Assembly (NCBI RefSeq): GCF_900188445.1
Contig: NZ_FZOR01000044.1
Coordinates: 1 to 64,000, forward strand
Source of the DNA: Actinomadura meyerae
GTDB taxonomy: Bacteria > Actinomycetota > Actinomycetes > Streptosporangiales > Streptosporangiaceae
Direction of reading: 5' to 3'
DNA length: 64,000 nucleotides
Shown in pieces: positions 8,411 to 17,073 of the stretch. Within the stretch, counting starts at the first letter, position 1; the number at the start of each line of letters is the position of its first letter. A model generated the notes under the pieces. The model was not told where the DNA came from, made no database searches, and saw only the letters and a list, made by a program, of their open reading frames with translations. Made by a program: the position numbers and the translations under genes.

Positions 8411-9883
8411 ATGCACGATGACGTGGAGAGGTGCGTGCGGGCCGTCCAGTCGAAGGACGCCCGCTTCGACGGGTGGTTCTTCACCGGGGTGGTGACGACC
8501 GGTATCTACTGCCGTCCCAGCTGCCCGGTGGTCCCGCCCAAGCCGGAGAACATGCGCTTCTACCCCAGTGCCGCCGCCGCGCAGCAGGCGGGCTTCCGGG
8601 CCTGCAAGCGCTGCCGGCCCGACACCTCCCCCGGCTCGCCCGAGTGGAACCACAGGGCGGACGTCGTCGCGCGGGCCATGCGCCTCATCGCGGACGGTGT
8701 CGTCGACCGGGAGGGCGTACCGGGCCTCGCCGGACGCCTCGGCTACAGCACGCGCCAGATCGAGCGGCAGCTCAACGCCGAACTGGGCGCGGGCCCGCTC
8801 GCCCTGGCACGGGCCCAGCGCGCGCAGACGGCGCGGCTCCTCATCGAAACGACGTCCCTGCCGATGGGGGACGTCGCGTTCGCGGCGGGGTTCGCGAGCA
8901 TCCGGGCCTTCAACGACACCGTCCGGGAAGTGTTCGCGCTCACGCCCACCGCACTGCGCGACCGTGTCGCCAAGGGGCATCCCCCGGCCGGGTCCGGGGT
9001 CCTCGCCCTGCGGCTGCCGTTCCGTGCACCGCTCTGCCCGGACAACCTCTTCGGCCACCTCACCGCCACCGCGGTCCCGGGCGTGGAGGAGTGGCGCGAC
9101 GGCGCGTTCCGCCGCGCCATGCGGCTGCCCCACGGGCACGGCATCGCGACCCTGCGGCCCCAGCCCGACCACGTCGCCTGCACGCTCAGCCTCAGCGACC
9201 TGCGCGACCTGACCATCGCGATCAGCCGCTGCCGCTGGATGCTCGACCTGGACGCCGACCCCGTCGCCGTGGACGACCTGCTCCGCACCGACCCCGTCCT
9301 GGCACCGCTGGTCGACAAGGCCCCCGGACGGCGCGTCCCCCGCACCGTGGACGGGCCCGAGTTCGCCGTGCGGGCCGTCCTGGGGCAGCAGGTCTCCACT
9401 GCCGCCGCCCGCACCCATGCTGGACGCCTGGTCACCGCCTATGGCGACCCCATAGACGACCCGGGCGGCGGTCTCACGCACCTGTTCCCGACACCGTCCG
9501 CACTGGCGGGGCTCGACCCGGAGACGCTCGCCTTCCCCAAGACCCGGCGCACCACCCTCACCACCCTGGTCAGCGCACTCGCGGACGGCGACATCGACCT
9601 CGGTGTGGGGAGCGACTGGGAGGAGGCCCGCGCGCGCCTGGCCGCCCTACCCGGCTTCGGCCCGTGGACCGTCGAGACCATCGCGATGCGCGCCCTCGGT
9701 GACCCGGACGCGTTCATCCCGAGCGACCTGGGGATCAGAGCCGCCGCCAAGTACCTGGACCTCCCCTCGACCCCCGCCGCCCTCGCCAGGCGCGCCGCTC
9801 CATGGCGCCCTTGGCGCGCGTATGCCGTCCAGTACCTGTGGGCGACGAGCGACCATCCCATCAACCTGCTTCCCGCGCACTGA
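8411..9883 (+). CDS. Ada-AlkA fusion: methylphosphotriester sensor/regulator and 3-methyladenine DNA glycosylase
   Basis: A 490-aa alkylation-repair protein. Residues 1-75 are the Ada zinc domain with Cys34, Cys38 (GIYCRPSC), Cys65 and Cys68 (CKRC); Cys34 is the expected methyl acceptor. Residues about 85-180 are an AraC-type helix-turn-helix. The C-terminal half is AlkA-like, with the HhH motif LPGFGPWTVETIAMRALG and catalytic Asp439 in FIPSDLG. It therefore senses methylphosphotriesters, regulates, and excises alkylated bases. A GGAGG sits 1 nt before the ATG. Ogt follows after 20 bp, forming an adaptive-response operon. Confidence 0.93.
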   Translation: MHDDVERCVRAVQSKDARFDGWFFTGVVTTGIYCRPSCPVVPPKPENMRFYPSAAAAQQAGFRACKRCRPDTSPGSPEWNHRADVVARAMRLIADGVVDREGVPGLAGRLGYSTRQIERQLNAELGAGPLALARAQRAQTARLLIETTSLPMGDVAFAAGFASIRAFNDTVREVFALTPTALRDRVAKGHPPAGSGVLALRLPFRAPLCPDNLFGHLTATAVPGVEEWRDGAFRRAMRLPHGHGIATLRPQPDHVACTLSLSDLRDLTIAISRCRWMLDLDADPVAVDDLLRTDPVLAPLVDKAPGRRVPRTVDGPEFAVRAVLGQQVSTAAARTHAGRLVTAYGDPIDDPGGGLTHLFPTPSALAGLDPETLAFPKTRRTTLTTLVSALADGDIDLGVGSDWEEARARLAALPGFGPWTVETIAMRALGDPDAFIPSDLGIRAAAKYLDLPSTPAALARRAAPWRPWRAYAVQYLWATSDHPINLLPAH

Positions 9884-9903
9884 ACAGCACATTGAGGAAC
9901 CTC

Positions 9904-10416
9904 ATGACTTCACACATCGTCCTGGACAGCCCCGTCGGCCCCCTCACCCTGGTGGCCGAGGACGGTGGCCTGTCCGGGCTCTACATGGAGAAGCAGCGGC
10001 ACCTTCCGTCCGAGGGGACCTTCGGCGCGCCCGGCGACCCGGACACCGAACCCTTCGCGACCGCCGCCAGGCAGCTCGACGCGTACTTCGCCGGAGAACT
10101 CACCGAGTTCGACGTCCCGCTCAACCTGCGCGGGACGCCTTTCCAGCAGCGCGTCTGGGCGGCGCTCCAGGAGATCCCCTACGGCCGGACCACGACGTAC
10201 GGCGAACTCGCCGCCGAGATCGGCAGCCCGACGGCGTCCCGCGCGGTCGGCCTCGCGAACGGGCGCAACCCGGTCAGCGTGATCGTCCCCTGCCACCGCG
10301 TCGTCGGCTCCACCGGCTCCCTGACCGGCTACGGGGGCGGCCTCGACCGCAAGCGCCACCTCCTCGACTTCGAACTCAGGACGCGCACCGCCGCGAGCGA
10401 GGCGACCCTCTTCTGA
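9904..10416 (+). CDS. ogt: Methylated-DNA-[protein]-cysteine S-methyltransferase
   Basis: A 170-aa suicide enzyme that removes O6-methyl groups from guanine. The active-site motif IVPCHRVV places the acceptor at Cys130, and the DNA-binding helix-turn-helix (TTYGELAAEIG, SRAVGLAN) precedes it. Length is normal. It is in an operon with the Ada-AlkA fusion. The stop is followed by the DnaN-like gene after 67 bp, so all three may be co-expressed after alkylation damage. Confidence 0.94.
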   Translation: MTSHIVLDSPVGPLTLVAEDGGLSGLYMEKQRHLPSEGTFGAPGDPDTEPFATAARQLDAYFAGELTEFDVPLNLRGTPFQQRVWAALQEIPYGRTTTYGELAAEIGSPTASRAVGLANGRNPVSVIVPCHRVVGSTGSLTGYGGGLDRKRHLLDFELRTRTAASEATLF

Positions 10417-10483
10417 CGTGTCCTGTCAGACCCGCGGGTTACGGTGCGAGACGTACACGCTCACCGTGGGAAGGCTGATCGAG

Positions 10484-11635
10484 GTGGAGTTCCGAGTCGA
10501 ACGGCAGACGCTCGCCGACGCCGTGGCGTGGGCGGCGCGGACGCTCCCGACGCGTCCCGCCCTCCCCGTCCTGGCGGGCATGCTCATCGAGGTGACCGAC
10601 AAGGGCGAGCTCACCCTCGCCGGGTTCGACTACGAGGTGTCGGCGCACGCGCGCGAGGACGCCGACGTCGCCGAGCCGGGCAGGGTGCTCGTCCCCGGCA
10701 GGCTGCTGTCGGACATCGTCCGCAACCTCCCGCCGCACCCCGTGGAGGTGTTCACCAAGGGCTCGGAGGTCGTGGTCCGCTGCGGCCCCGCAGAGTTCGG
10801 CCTGCTGACGCTGCCCGTCGAGGACTACCCCACCCTGCCCGAGGCGCCCGCGCGCGCCGGCACCCTCCCGGGCGACCTGTTCGCCGCCGCGGTCGCCCAG
10901 GTCACCCCGGCCGCCGGGCGCGACGACACGCTGCCCATGCTCACCGGCGTCCGCATCGACATCGAGGGCGACACGATGTGGCTGGCCTGCACCGACCGCT
11001 ACCGCATCGCCGCACGCGAGCTCACCTGGTCGCCCGACGACCCCGCCTTCACCGCGGGCGTCGTCGTGCCCGCCCGCACCCTCGCCGACACCGCCAAGGC
11101 GATCAGGCGCGGCGCGGAGGTCGCGATCAGCCTCGGCGGCTCGGGCGACAGCCTCATCGGCGTCTCCGGCGGCGGCCGCAGCATGACCAGCCGCCTGCTG
11201 GACGACCAGTACATCAACTACCGGTCCCGGCTCACCGGCACCTGGACGTCCGTCGCCGAGATCCGCGTCGCGCCGTTCGTCGAGGCGATCAAGCGCGCCG
11301 CCCTGGTGACCGAGCGCGGTACCCCGATCCGGCTGGCCTTCACCGCCGACGAGGTCCGCATCCGCGCCGCCACCGGCGACTCCGCCCGCGCCAACGAGGC
11401 CCTGCCCGCGTCCCTCACCGGCGACGACATCGACATCGCGTTCGCCCCGCAGTTCCTCCTGGACGGCCTCGCGGGCATCGACACCGAGTACGCCCGCCTC
11501 GAATGCGCGGGCCCCACCAAGGCCGCCCTGCTCACCGCCATCCCCGACAAGAAGGACGACGAGGACGCCCCCGCCGAGACCGGGGCCGACACCGGGTACC
11601 GCTACCTGGCCATGCCCGTCCGCCTGACCTCCTGA
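10484..11635 (+). CDS. DNA polymerase III beta subunit-like sliding clamp (DnaN paralogue)
   Basis: A 383-aa DnaN-family protein with three clamp domains; recognisable stretches are ADAVAWAARTLPTRP, DRYRIAARELTW and the C-terminal YLAMPVRLTS. A GTG at 10484 with GGGAAGG about 10 nt upstream gives the usual N terminus (VEFRVERQ); GTG 10418 gives an extra 22 residues without family similarity. No dnaA, recF or gyrB is nearby, so this is probably a second clamp rather than the oriC-linked dnaN. It follows Ada-AlkA and Ogt. Its tail overlaps the convergent membrane-protein gene by 34 bp. Confidence 0.87.
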   Translation: MEFRVERQTLADAVAWAARTLPTRPALPVLAGMLIEVTDKGELTLAGFDYEVSAHAREDADVAEPGRVLVPGRLLSDIVRNLPPHPVEVFTKGSEVVVRCGPAEFGLLTLPVEDYPTLPEAPARAGTLPGDLFAAAVAQVTPAAGRDDTLPMLTGVRIDIEGDTMWLACTDRYRIAARELTWSPDDPAFTAGVVVPARTLADTAKAIRRGAEVAISLGGSGDSLIGVSGGGRSMTSRLLDDQYINYRSRLTGTWTSVAEIRVAPFVEAIKRAALVTERGTPIRLAFTADEVRIRAATGDSARANEALPASLTGDDIDIAFAPQFLLDGLAGIDTEYARLECAGPTKAALLTAIPDKKDDEDAPAETGADTGYRYLAMPVRLTS

Positions 11636-12603
11636 CCCGGCTCACCCTTCCCCTCCGGCACGGACCGCAGGACGGCGGCCATCAGCGCCACGCCTACGAC
11701 GATGCCCACCAGGTGCTCGACGACCGCCACCGGCATGTACTCGGCGCTGATGAAGCCGCCGGGCCGGAGGATCACCATCGGCAGCTTCCAGGCGCTCCAC
11801 GCGAACAGCGACCCCGAAGCCGCGAAGGCCAAGGCCATCGGGATCCATCGCGGCAGCCGGGCGGGCCGGCCGCGCGTGAGCGCCCGGACGCTCCACGCGC
11901 CGAGCAGCGCCCACAGCGCCGAGCTGCCGTTCAGCAGCCGCCCGTTCAGATCCCAGTGATCGCGGTGGGCGGGGTCGAGACCGGTCGTCCCGCCCAGCGC
12001 CCAGTACGACCAGAGCAACCCCAGCGCGCAGGCCGCCGCGCCCGCCACCACGACCACCGGCGACGGACGACCGGGCCTGTCACCCACCCATCCGGTGAAG
12101 GCCCTCGGCCACCGCTCCCGCAGATAGACCGGCACCGCCACGGCCAGCCCGGCGGCCATTCCGGTGAAGCCGACCGTGAGGAAGACCGTCTCCCACTGCG
12201 GGACCGAGGCGGAGTCGCCCGAGTCCGACCCGCCCCCGCCCGAGTCGGCCCCGAACGCGCCGAGCACCCCGCTGAGCAGCGCGTACGGGAGCATCGGAAC
12301 CAGGAAGCCCGACCCCACCCAGGAGAAGAAGACGACCGGAACTGCCGGGAGCCGCCGCCCCCACGGCTGAGCCAACGCCAGCCCCAGCGCGATGCCGGTC
12401 ACCGCCATCACCACGGTGACGGTGTTCAGCGCCACCCAGCCGGAGGTACCGAAGTCGTCCGGACGGTGCCCCAGCAAGGCCGCCGCGACCCACACCACCT
12501 TGACGACGAGATACAGCGCCATGCTGGTGGCCGCGCCGTAGCCGGCGAGCCTGCCCACCGTGCTCCACCGCGTGCCCGCCCGAAAATCTGCCGCACCGTG
12601 CAT
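11602..12603 (-). CDS. Multi-spanning membrane protein, unknown function
   Basis: A 333-aa protein with about eight hydrophobic segments, such as TSMALYLVVKVVWVAAALLG, TVVMAVTGIALGLALA and SSALWALLGAWSVRALT, and a Gly/Ser-rich acidic loop (GADSGGGGSDSGDSA). I do not recognise a family. The ATG at 12603 (MHGAADFRAG) is preceded by a perfect palindrome at 12627. The last 34 bp overlap the clamp gene on the opposite strand, which looks genuine because the protein ends shortly after its final helix. Confidence 0.7.
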   Translation of the reverse strand: MHGAADFRAGTRWSTVGRLAGYGAATSMALYLVVKVVWVAAALLGHRPDDFGTSGWVALNTVTVVMAVTGIALGLALAQPWGRRLPAVPVVFFSWVGSGFLVPMLPYALLSGVLGAFGADSGGGGSDSGDSASVPQWETVFLTVGFTGMAAGLAVAVPVYLRERWPRAFTGWVGDRPGRPSPVVVVAGAAACALGLLWSYWALGGTTGLDPAHRDHWDLNGRLLNGSSALWALLGAWSVRALTRGRPARLPRWIPMALAFAASGSLFAWSAWKLPMVILRPGGFISAEYMPVAVVEHLVGIVVGVALMAAVLRSVPEGKGEPGQEVRRTGMAR

Positions 12604-12626
12604 CCGGACTCCCCGCTCAGACCCGA

Positions 12627-12636
12627 CCGTTAACGG
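12627..12636. promoter_or_regulatory. CCGTTAACGG palindrome
   Basis: A perfect 10-bp palindrome lies 24 bp upstream of the start of the membrane-protein gene (12603). In G+C-rich surroundings a TTAA-centred dyad stands out. It could be an operator; no direct evidence. Confidence 0.25.
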
Positions 12637-12739
12637 CGAGCCTTCAGGAGCCGCCCGTCCCGCAGGACCCGCCACGGGACGAAATGCAGCGGATCCGCTC
12701 CCCCGCCCGGGGGAGGCGAGCCGGGGCCGTGCCCGGGGG

Positions 12740-13327
12740 CTAAAGGTCCAGGACGGCGAGGATGAAGCGCACCTCGCCATCTCCCGCGTTGCCGTACGAG
12801 TGGGGACGGTCGCCGACGAACACGGCCGCCGCCCCCTCCTCGACGAGGTCCGTACGGCCGTCCACCCCGAGCGTCAGCGTGCCCTGCCGCACGTAGACGA
12901 TCTCCTTGGTGCCGGGCACGTGCGCGTCGCTCTCGCGTGTCTCGCCGGGTTGCAGCACCCAGTCCCACAGCTCCAGCGACGGCCTCGGGTCGCTCCCGGC
13001 CAGCAGCGTCCCCGTCCCGCCGTGCTCGCCCTGCCACAGGACGACATGCCGCTCCGGCCGGAACATCCGCACCGGCGGCTCCTCCTCCACCTGCACGAGC
13101 CGCGTCAGCGGGACGCCGAGCGCGTCCGAGATGCGGATGAGCGTGCCCAGGTTCGGGTTGCCGCGCCCCTGCTCCAGCCCGACCAGAACGCCCTTGCTGA
13201 CCCCGGCGCGTCCGGCCAGCTCGTCCAGGCTCCACCCGTGACCGGCCCGCAGCGCGCGCACGGTCCGCGCGACGGCCTCCCCGATCGCCTCCTGCTCGCT
13301 CAAGCGTCCTCCCGGCCCGGTCCGCAT
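12740..13327 (-). CDS. XRE-cupin transcriptional regulator
   Basis: A 195-aa regulator. An N-terminal XRE helix-turn-helix (SLDELAGRAGVSKGVLVGLE) is followed by a C-terminal cupin barrel, with HVPGTKEIVYVRQGTLTLG and FVGDRPHSYGNAG as the two cupin strands. Such proteins repress catabolic or transport genes and sense a small ligand in the cupin. The ATG at 13327 (MRTGPGGRLSEQEA) is preferred over the one at 13408. It is divergent from the B3/4-EamA pair, which in many actinomycetes accompanies this regulator, so those genes are the likely targets. Confidence 0.87.
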   Translation of the reverse strand: MRTGPGGRLSEQEAIGEAVARTVRALRAGHGWSLDELAGRAGVSKGVLVGLEQGRGNPNLGTLIRISDALGVPLTRLVQVEEEPPVRMFRPERHVVLWQGEHGGTGTLLAGSDPRPSLELWDWVLQPGETRESDAHVPGTKEIVYVRQGTLTLGVDGRTDLVEEGAAAVFVGDRPHSYGNAGDGEVRFILAVLDL

Positions 13328-13445
13328 CGTCTTCGCCCCACCGCGCCCCAGTCTCCCGCAGAGCCGCTCCAATGCCGTCCCCGCCGGCCGGGCGCGCATC
13401 ACGTCCACAGGGGCTCGACCGCAGCCTGACGGCGCCGCGCGTTAG

Positions 13446-13475
13446 TTGGGCGAGGCACCGGCCGGTCGGTATAGT
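13446..13475 (+). promoter_or_regulatory. Candidate promoter of the B3/4-EamA operon
   Basis: TTGGGC at 13446-13451 and TATAGT at 13470-13475 are separated by 18 bp and precede the ATG at 13518 by 42 bp. This resembles a housekeeping-sigma promoter. No expression data support it. Confidence 0.4.
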
Positions 13476-13517
13476 GGTATGGCTGTTTCATTAAAGTGAC
13501 CGCATGGGGGTTCGAGG

Positions 13518-14183
13518 ATGTTGGAGCAGGTCGTCGTCGACGAAGCCGTGCGGGAGTTGCGTCCCGACTTCGCCGTGCTCGTGATGACCGCCGAAGGGCT
13601 GGTGAACGGGCCCGGGGACGCGGAGTCGGAGGGGTGGCTGGCCGAGGCGGCGGCGAAGGCCGACCCCGCGGACCCGCACGTCGAGGCGTGGCGCGAGGCG
13701 TACCGGGCGTTCGGCGCCAAGCCGCAGCGGACGCGCCCGTCGGTGGACGCCCTGCTCCGCCGGGCGGACGCGCTCCCGTCCATCAACAAGGTCGTGGACG
13801 CCTACAACGCCGTGAGCGTCGAGTACGCGCTGCCGATCGGCGGCGAGGACCTCGACGCCTACCGGGGCCCGGCGCGGCTGGTCCGGGCGGCGGGCGACGA
13901 GCCGTTCGACGTGGTCGCGGGCGGGGAGCCCGCCGTGGAGCACCCGAACGCGGGCGAGGTCGTGTGGCGCGACGACGCCGGCGTGACGTGCCGCCGGTGG
14001 AACTGGCGCCAGTGCGTCCGGACGCGCCTGACCGAGGACACCAAGAACGGCCTGTTCCTCCTGGAGAGTCTGGCGCCGTACCCGATGGACCGGCTGGCCG
14101 AGGCGGGCGACCGGCTCGCGGGGCTGCTCCGCACGATCTCACCGGACGTGCGGATCGGAAGCCGGCTGCTCGGCGGGCGGTGA
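13518..14183 (+). CDS. B3/4 domain protein (PheT beta-like)
   Basis: A 221-aa stand-alone B3/4 domain, the module of the phenylalanyl-tRNA synthetase beta chain that can edit or bind amino acids. Typical stretches are the central SINKVVDAYNAVSVEYALP, the IGGEDLDAY turn and CRRWNWRQCVRTRLTED. Length is normal for the family. It overlaps the EamA permease gene by one base (TGATG), so the two are translationally coupled. The context suggests it binds or hydrolyses an amino-acid derivative that the permease exports; that is inference. Confidence 0.85.
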   Translation: MLEQVVVDEAVRELRPDFAVLVMTAEGLVNGPGDAESEGWLAEAAAKADPADPHVEAWREAYRAFGAKPQRTRPSVDALLRRADALPSINKVVDAYNAVSVEYALPIGGEDLDAYRGPARLVRAAGDEPFDVVAGGEPAVEHPNAGEVVWRDDAGVTCRRWNWRQCVRTRLTEDTKNGLFLLESLAPYPMDRLAEAGDRLAGLLRTISPDVRIGSRLLGGR

Positions 14184-15046
14184 TGGTCACCGTCCTCGCA
14201 CTGAGCGCGGCGCTCGCCTACGGGGTCGCCGACTTCCTCGGCGGCGCCGTCGCGCGCAAGTCCACGGCGCTGAAGGCGCTGATCTGGTGCGTCCCGGTCG
14301 GGCTCGCGGTGGTGCTGGCCGCCGCCCTGCTCACCGGCGGCGGCGCGAGCCCCGGGCCGCTGGCGTGGGGCTTCGCGGCCGGGATCAGCGGCGGCGCCGG
14401 CCTGATCGCGTTCTACCGCGCCCTGGCGCGCGGCCCGATGAGCGTGGTGGCGCCGGTGTCGGCCCTCGCGGCGGCGGTGCTGCCGGTCGCGGTCGGCATC
14501 GCGAAGGGCGAGCGGCTCGACGCGTCCGTCCTCGCCGGGGTCCTGCTGTGCCTCATCGCGATCGGGCTGGTCAGCATGGAGGCCGGGGACGGCCGGGAGA
14601 CCGCCTCGGGCAGCCTGCTGGACTCCGGCCCCATCATGGCCGCCGTCTCCGGAACCTGCTTCGGCGTGTTCTTCGTCCTGCTGGAGACGGCGGGGGACGG
14701 CAGCGGCCTGTGGCCCATCGTCGGCGCCCGGGTCGGCAACCTGGTCATCGTGGCCGCGGCGGTGCTGTTCCTGGTCGGACGCGGCCGTGACCTCGGGCCG
14801 CGCGTGTCCGGGCGCACACTGATCGGGCTGGCGATGCTGTCCGGGAGCCTGGACGCGGGCGCGAACGTCCTGTACTTCCTCGCGGTGCACGAGGGCATGC
14901 TGAGCCTGGCCGCCGTCCTCACCTCGCTCTACCCGGCGATCACGGTGCTGCTGGCGCGGATCGCCTACAGCGAGCGGCTGCGCGCCGTCCAGCGCGTGGG
15001 CCTCCTCGTCGCCGCGGCCGGCGTGGCCCTGGTCACGGCCGGCTGA
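14183..15046 (+). CDS. EamA/DMT family permease
   Basis: A 287-aa drug/metabolite transporter with ten hydrophobic segments in two repeats of five, e.g. VTVLALSAALAYGVADFLGG at the start and VGLLVAAAGVALVTAG at the end. EamA proteins export amino acids, purines or similar metabolites. It starts in the stop codon of the B3/4 gene and ends before a strong hairpin at 15092. An XRE-cupin protein encoded divergently is the likely regulator. Confidence 0.87.
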   Translation: MVTVLALSAALAYGVADFLGGAVARKSTALKALIWCVPVGLAVVLAAALLTGGGASPGPLAWGFAAGISGGAGLIAFYRALARGPMSVVAPVSALAAAVLPVAVGIAKGERLDASVLAGVLLCLIAIGLVSMEAGDGRETASGSLLDSGPIMAAVSGTCFGVFFVLLETAGDGSGLWPIVGARVGNLVIVAAAVLFLVGRGRDLGPRVSGRTLIGLAMLSGSLDAGANVLYFLAVHEGMLSLAAVLTSLYPAITVLLARIAYSERLRAVQRVGLLVAAAGVALVTAG

Positions 15047-15091
15047 CCCACCAGAACGGGCACGACGCCACGAGAAGCACGAGAACACGAG

Positions 15092-15122
15092 AAAGGGCCG
15101 CGACGCCATGTCGCGGCCCTTC
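15092..15122. terminator. Terminator hairpin left of the integrated element
   Basis: A perfect 13-bp stem (15092-15104 with 15110-15122), a 5-nt loop and a terminal TTT. It terminates the EamA operon. On the other strand it lies 8 bp beyond the distal att repeat, so it was probably the original terminator of tRNA-Ser(CGA) before the element inserted and moved it 4.7 kb away. Confidence 0.8.
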
Positions 15123-15129
15123 GTTGCGA

Positions 15130-15184
15130 GCGGTGGTGGTGGGATTCGAACCCACGGAAGGTTGCCCTTCACACGCTTTCGAGG
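15130..15184. repeat. Distal attachment-site repeat (tRNA-Ser 3' fragment)
   Basis: A 55-bp exact copy of 19854-19908, covering the discriminator base, acceptor 3' strand, T arm, variable arm and part of the anticodon arm of tRNA-Ser on the minus strand. Beyond 15184 the match becomes patchy (a shared CGTCCAC remains), as if the element's attP carried a longer, degenerate tRNA copy. It cannot form a complete tRNA. Confidence 0.9.
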
Positions 15185-15843
15185 TCTGCGGTTCTCCGTC
15201 CACCTAAGATCGCCGGAGTACTCCCGCACCCACCCAAGCCCTGGTCAACCCCACGCAGAACCAACCGCCGCCCGTGGCCAGACGCCCATGAACGTCCCCG
15301 AACGGACCCCCAGTCGGCGACCAACTGAGACTAGATCTGAGACTGATCGACACCCGCTCCGGCTCCAGATGAGCTAAGCCAACGGATCTACAGTCAGCAC
15401 CGCTGAACTCTCCTGACCTGCATCCTCCCGCGTTCTGACCAATGCCCCCGCCTGCCCGCTATACCGAGACGCTCTCCACCTGCTCAGGACGAATTGGCCG
15501 GGTGGACCGCGTCCCGCTGGGGCTAGGAGACTCCTTGGAAGACATGCCGCCGGACGGATGCGCTGACCTGTGTCTTCAACGAGTTCGGCCAGGAAAGCGG
15601 CTACCTGCTGGTATTTCGCTATAGGTGCTTTCGTCCCCCTTCAGGGAGATCCATCAGTGTCCTGTGGTCGCAGTGTCTCGCTAACCAGCCAGTCAAGTTC
15701 GGTAGATCGATAGGCACTGGCTGATTTCGCAATAGTCGGAAAACGGCAGCCAGTTTCTCAACGGAAGCGGAGCGGTTCTTCAGGTGTCGCCTAAAGGTAG
15801 AGCCTCGCGGCGGTCCAGCCCTCCCCTCCGGTAACGTAAAGGC
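15185..15843. other. Non-coding end of the element
   Basis: A 659-bp stretch between the distal att repeat and the first cargo gene. I see no convincing gene: the longest frame (15442-15624) lacks a ribosome binding site and family features. It contains CTGAGACT-type repeats at 15322-15350 that recur beside the integrase end and may be integrase arm sites. Confidence 0.5.
15322..15335. repeat. Candidate integrase arm-type site (distal)
   Basis: CAACTGAGACTAGA at 15322-15335 is identical to 19771-19784 near the opposite end of the element. A further CTGAGACT follows at about 15338. Short repeats near both att sites are typical of tyrosine-recombinase arm-binding sites. Function is inferred. 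Confidence 0.4.
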
Positions 15844-17073
15844 ATGAGCGACGAAGTGCCGGCTACTACCTCCAGCGACGCGAGCAACTCACAGCCGGCG
15901 GCCATACGAGGCCCCCATGCCTGGCTGAACTGGCAGGCATGGCGCGTCGGGCAACCGCGCCGTGTCAACTCACGCACGCATACCTCGGAAGTTCGACCGC
16001 TCTGGGAGGAGTTCGGCCTCTACTCTGACGTCCGGATCAGCGGCGCCCTTCGTCTCGGCCCATATGAGATTCTCCAGGGGTTTCCACCTGAACACGGCGT
16101 GCCTGGTGCCCGACTGATGCTTGTTCTGCGGGCTCATGATCACTTGCTCGACGCCATGCCTGAGGCACGAGGGTACGAAGAGCAGGAAATCACGGTTTAT
16201 GCAGGCGGAGACTTGGGCGAACAGATTGCCTCACTTTTGGCGCTGGCACTCGCACGGCGCGTTCGGTCTGGCGGCGTCACTCGGATCGCCTTTGAAGATG
16301 ACCCTCACGGACAGCCTATGGCGATCCATCACTACGCCCCGACCCTCGAAGCGCGCCGTCTTCGGCAGATGCTCCCGGCTGCATGTGATGATACGCGGTT
16401 GGCGGATGCCGAGTGCTACCTCAACACCTTCGCGGGCGTGGCATCTCCTGATGCGGTGGCCATCATGCGCGCAGCTCGTCAATACGCCGATGCGCTGTGG
16501 TGGGCCGACCTGGACCCTCGAATCAGCTGGATCAAGTTGTTCGGGGCGCTGGAAGCCGCCGCTGACCGCTGGGACGTAGGAGTTCGGCCCGACTCAATAG
16601 TGCAGCTGGAGCGGCGGCACAAGGGTATGTATAACAGGCTGTCGAAGAAGGTGCCCGATGCGCTGCCGCTTGTAGCAAAGTCGATCTCAGGTACCCTCGG
16701 CGCCGAGGGCAAGCTTATTGATTTTGCCCTCACTTACGCGCCTCCTCCACCTGCAACGCGTCCCGAGTTTGGACTTATGGATTGGGACAATCTCGAAGTC
16801 GCGCTCCGCGTGCTTTACGATCACCGCTCTCGCGATTTGCATGGCGGCATCCCATTTCCGGAGCCACTGTGCAGCCCGCCCCTCACCGATAGCAACGACT
16901 ACGCCGCTGAAGCCTTTCCGGGGATGGGTGCCACTAGTGGGGGAGGCAGTTGGCCAGCTGATCGACTGCCGATGTACCTGCACACCTTCGCCTACATCAC
17001 CGGTGAAGTCCTGCGTAGTTGGTGGCTTGGCTTGCCGACTGACACGAAGCCGGAACAGGTCCACACCCGCTGA
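15844..17073 (+). CDS. Element cargo protein with C-terminal HEPN-like motif
   Basis: A 409-aa soluble protein with no close family I can name. The last 190 residues look like an ApeA-type HEPN domain: a helix with WIKLFGALEAAADRW, then YDHRSRDLHGGIPFP near 325-338 with Arg328-x4-His333, the HEPN ribonuclease pattern, and a final helix LHTFAYITGEVLRSWW. The N-terminal 200 residues may be a sensor or binding domain. The start at 15844 is an ATG preceded by a weak GTAA-rich leader. Codon use is less G+C-biased than in flanking genes. An abortive-infection role is plausible but unproven. Confidence 0.6.
   Translation: MSDEVPATTSSDASNSQPAAIRGPHAWLNWQAWRVGQPRRVNSRTHTSEVRPLWEEFGLYSDVRISGALRLGPYEILQGFPPEHGVPGARLMLVLRAHDHLLDAMPEARGYEEQEITVYAGGDLGEQIASLLALALARRVRSGGVTRIAFEDDPHGQPMAIHHYAPTLEARRLRQMLPAACDDTRLADAECYLNTFAGVASPDAVAIMRAARQYADALWWADLDPRISWIKLFGALEAAADRWDVGVRPDSIVQLERRHKGMYNRLSKKVPDALPLVAKSISGTLGAEGKLIDFALTYAPPPPATRPEFGLMDWDNLEVALRVLYDHRSRDLHGGIPFPEPLCSPPLTDSNDYAAEAFPGMGATSGGGSWPADRLPMYLHTFAYITGEVLRSWWLGLPTDTKPEQVHTR

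Noticed and set aside
10484..11635. Chromosomal origin of replication next to dnaN
   Set aside because: No dnaA, recF, gyrB or DnaA-box cluster is present; flanking genes are alkylation repair and a membrane protein.
15130..15184. A third tRNA-Ser gene
   Set aside because: Only the 3' part is present; the sequence beyond 15184 cannot complete the anticodon stem or acceptor, so it is an att repeat.
15442..15624. 60-aa plus-strand gene near the distal att site
   Set aside because: Low-complexity composition and no Shine-Dalgarno sequence; probably chance.
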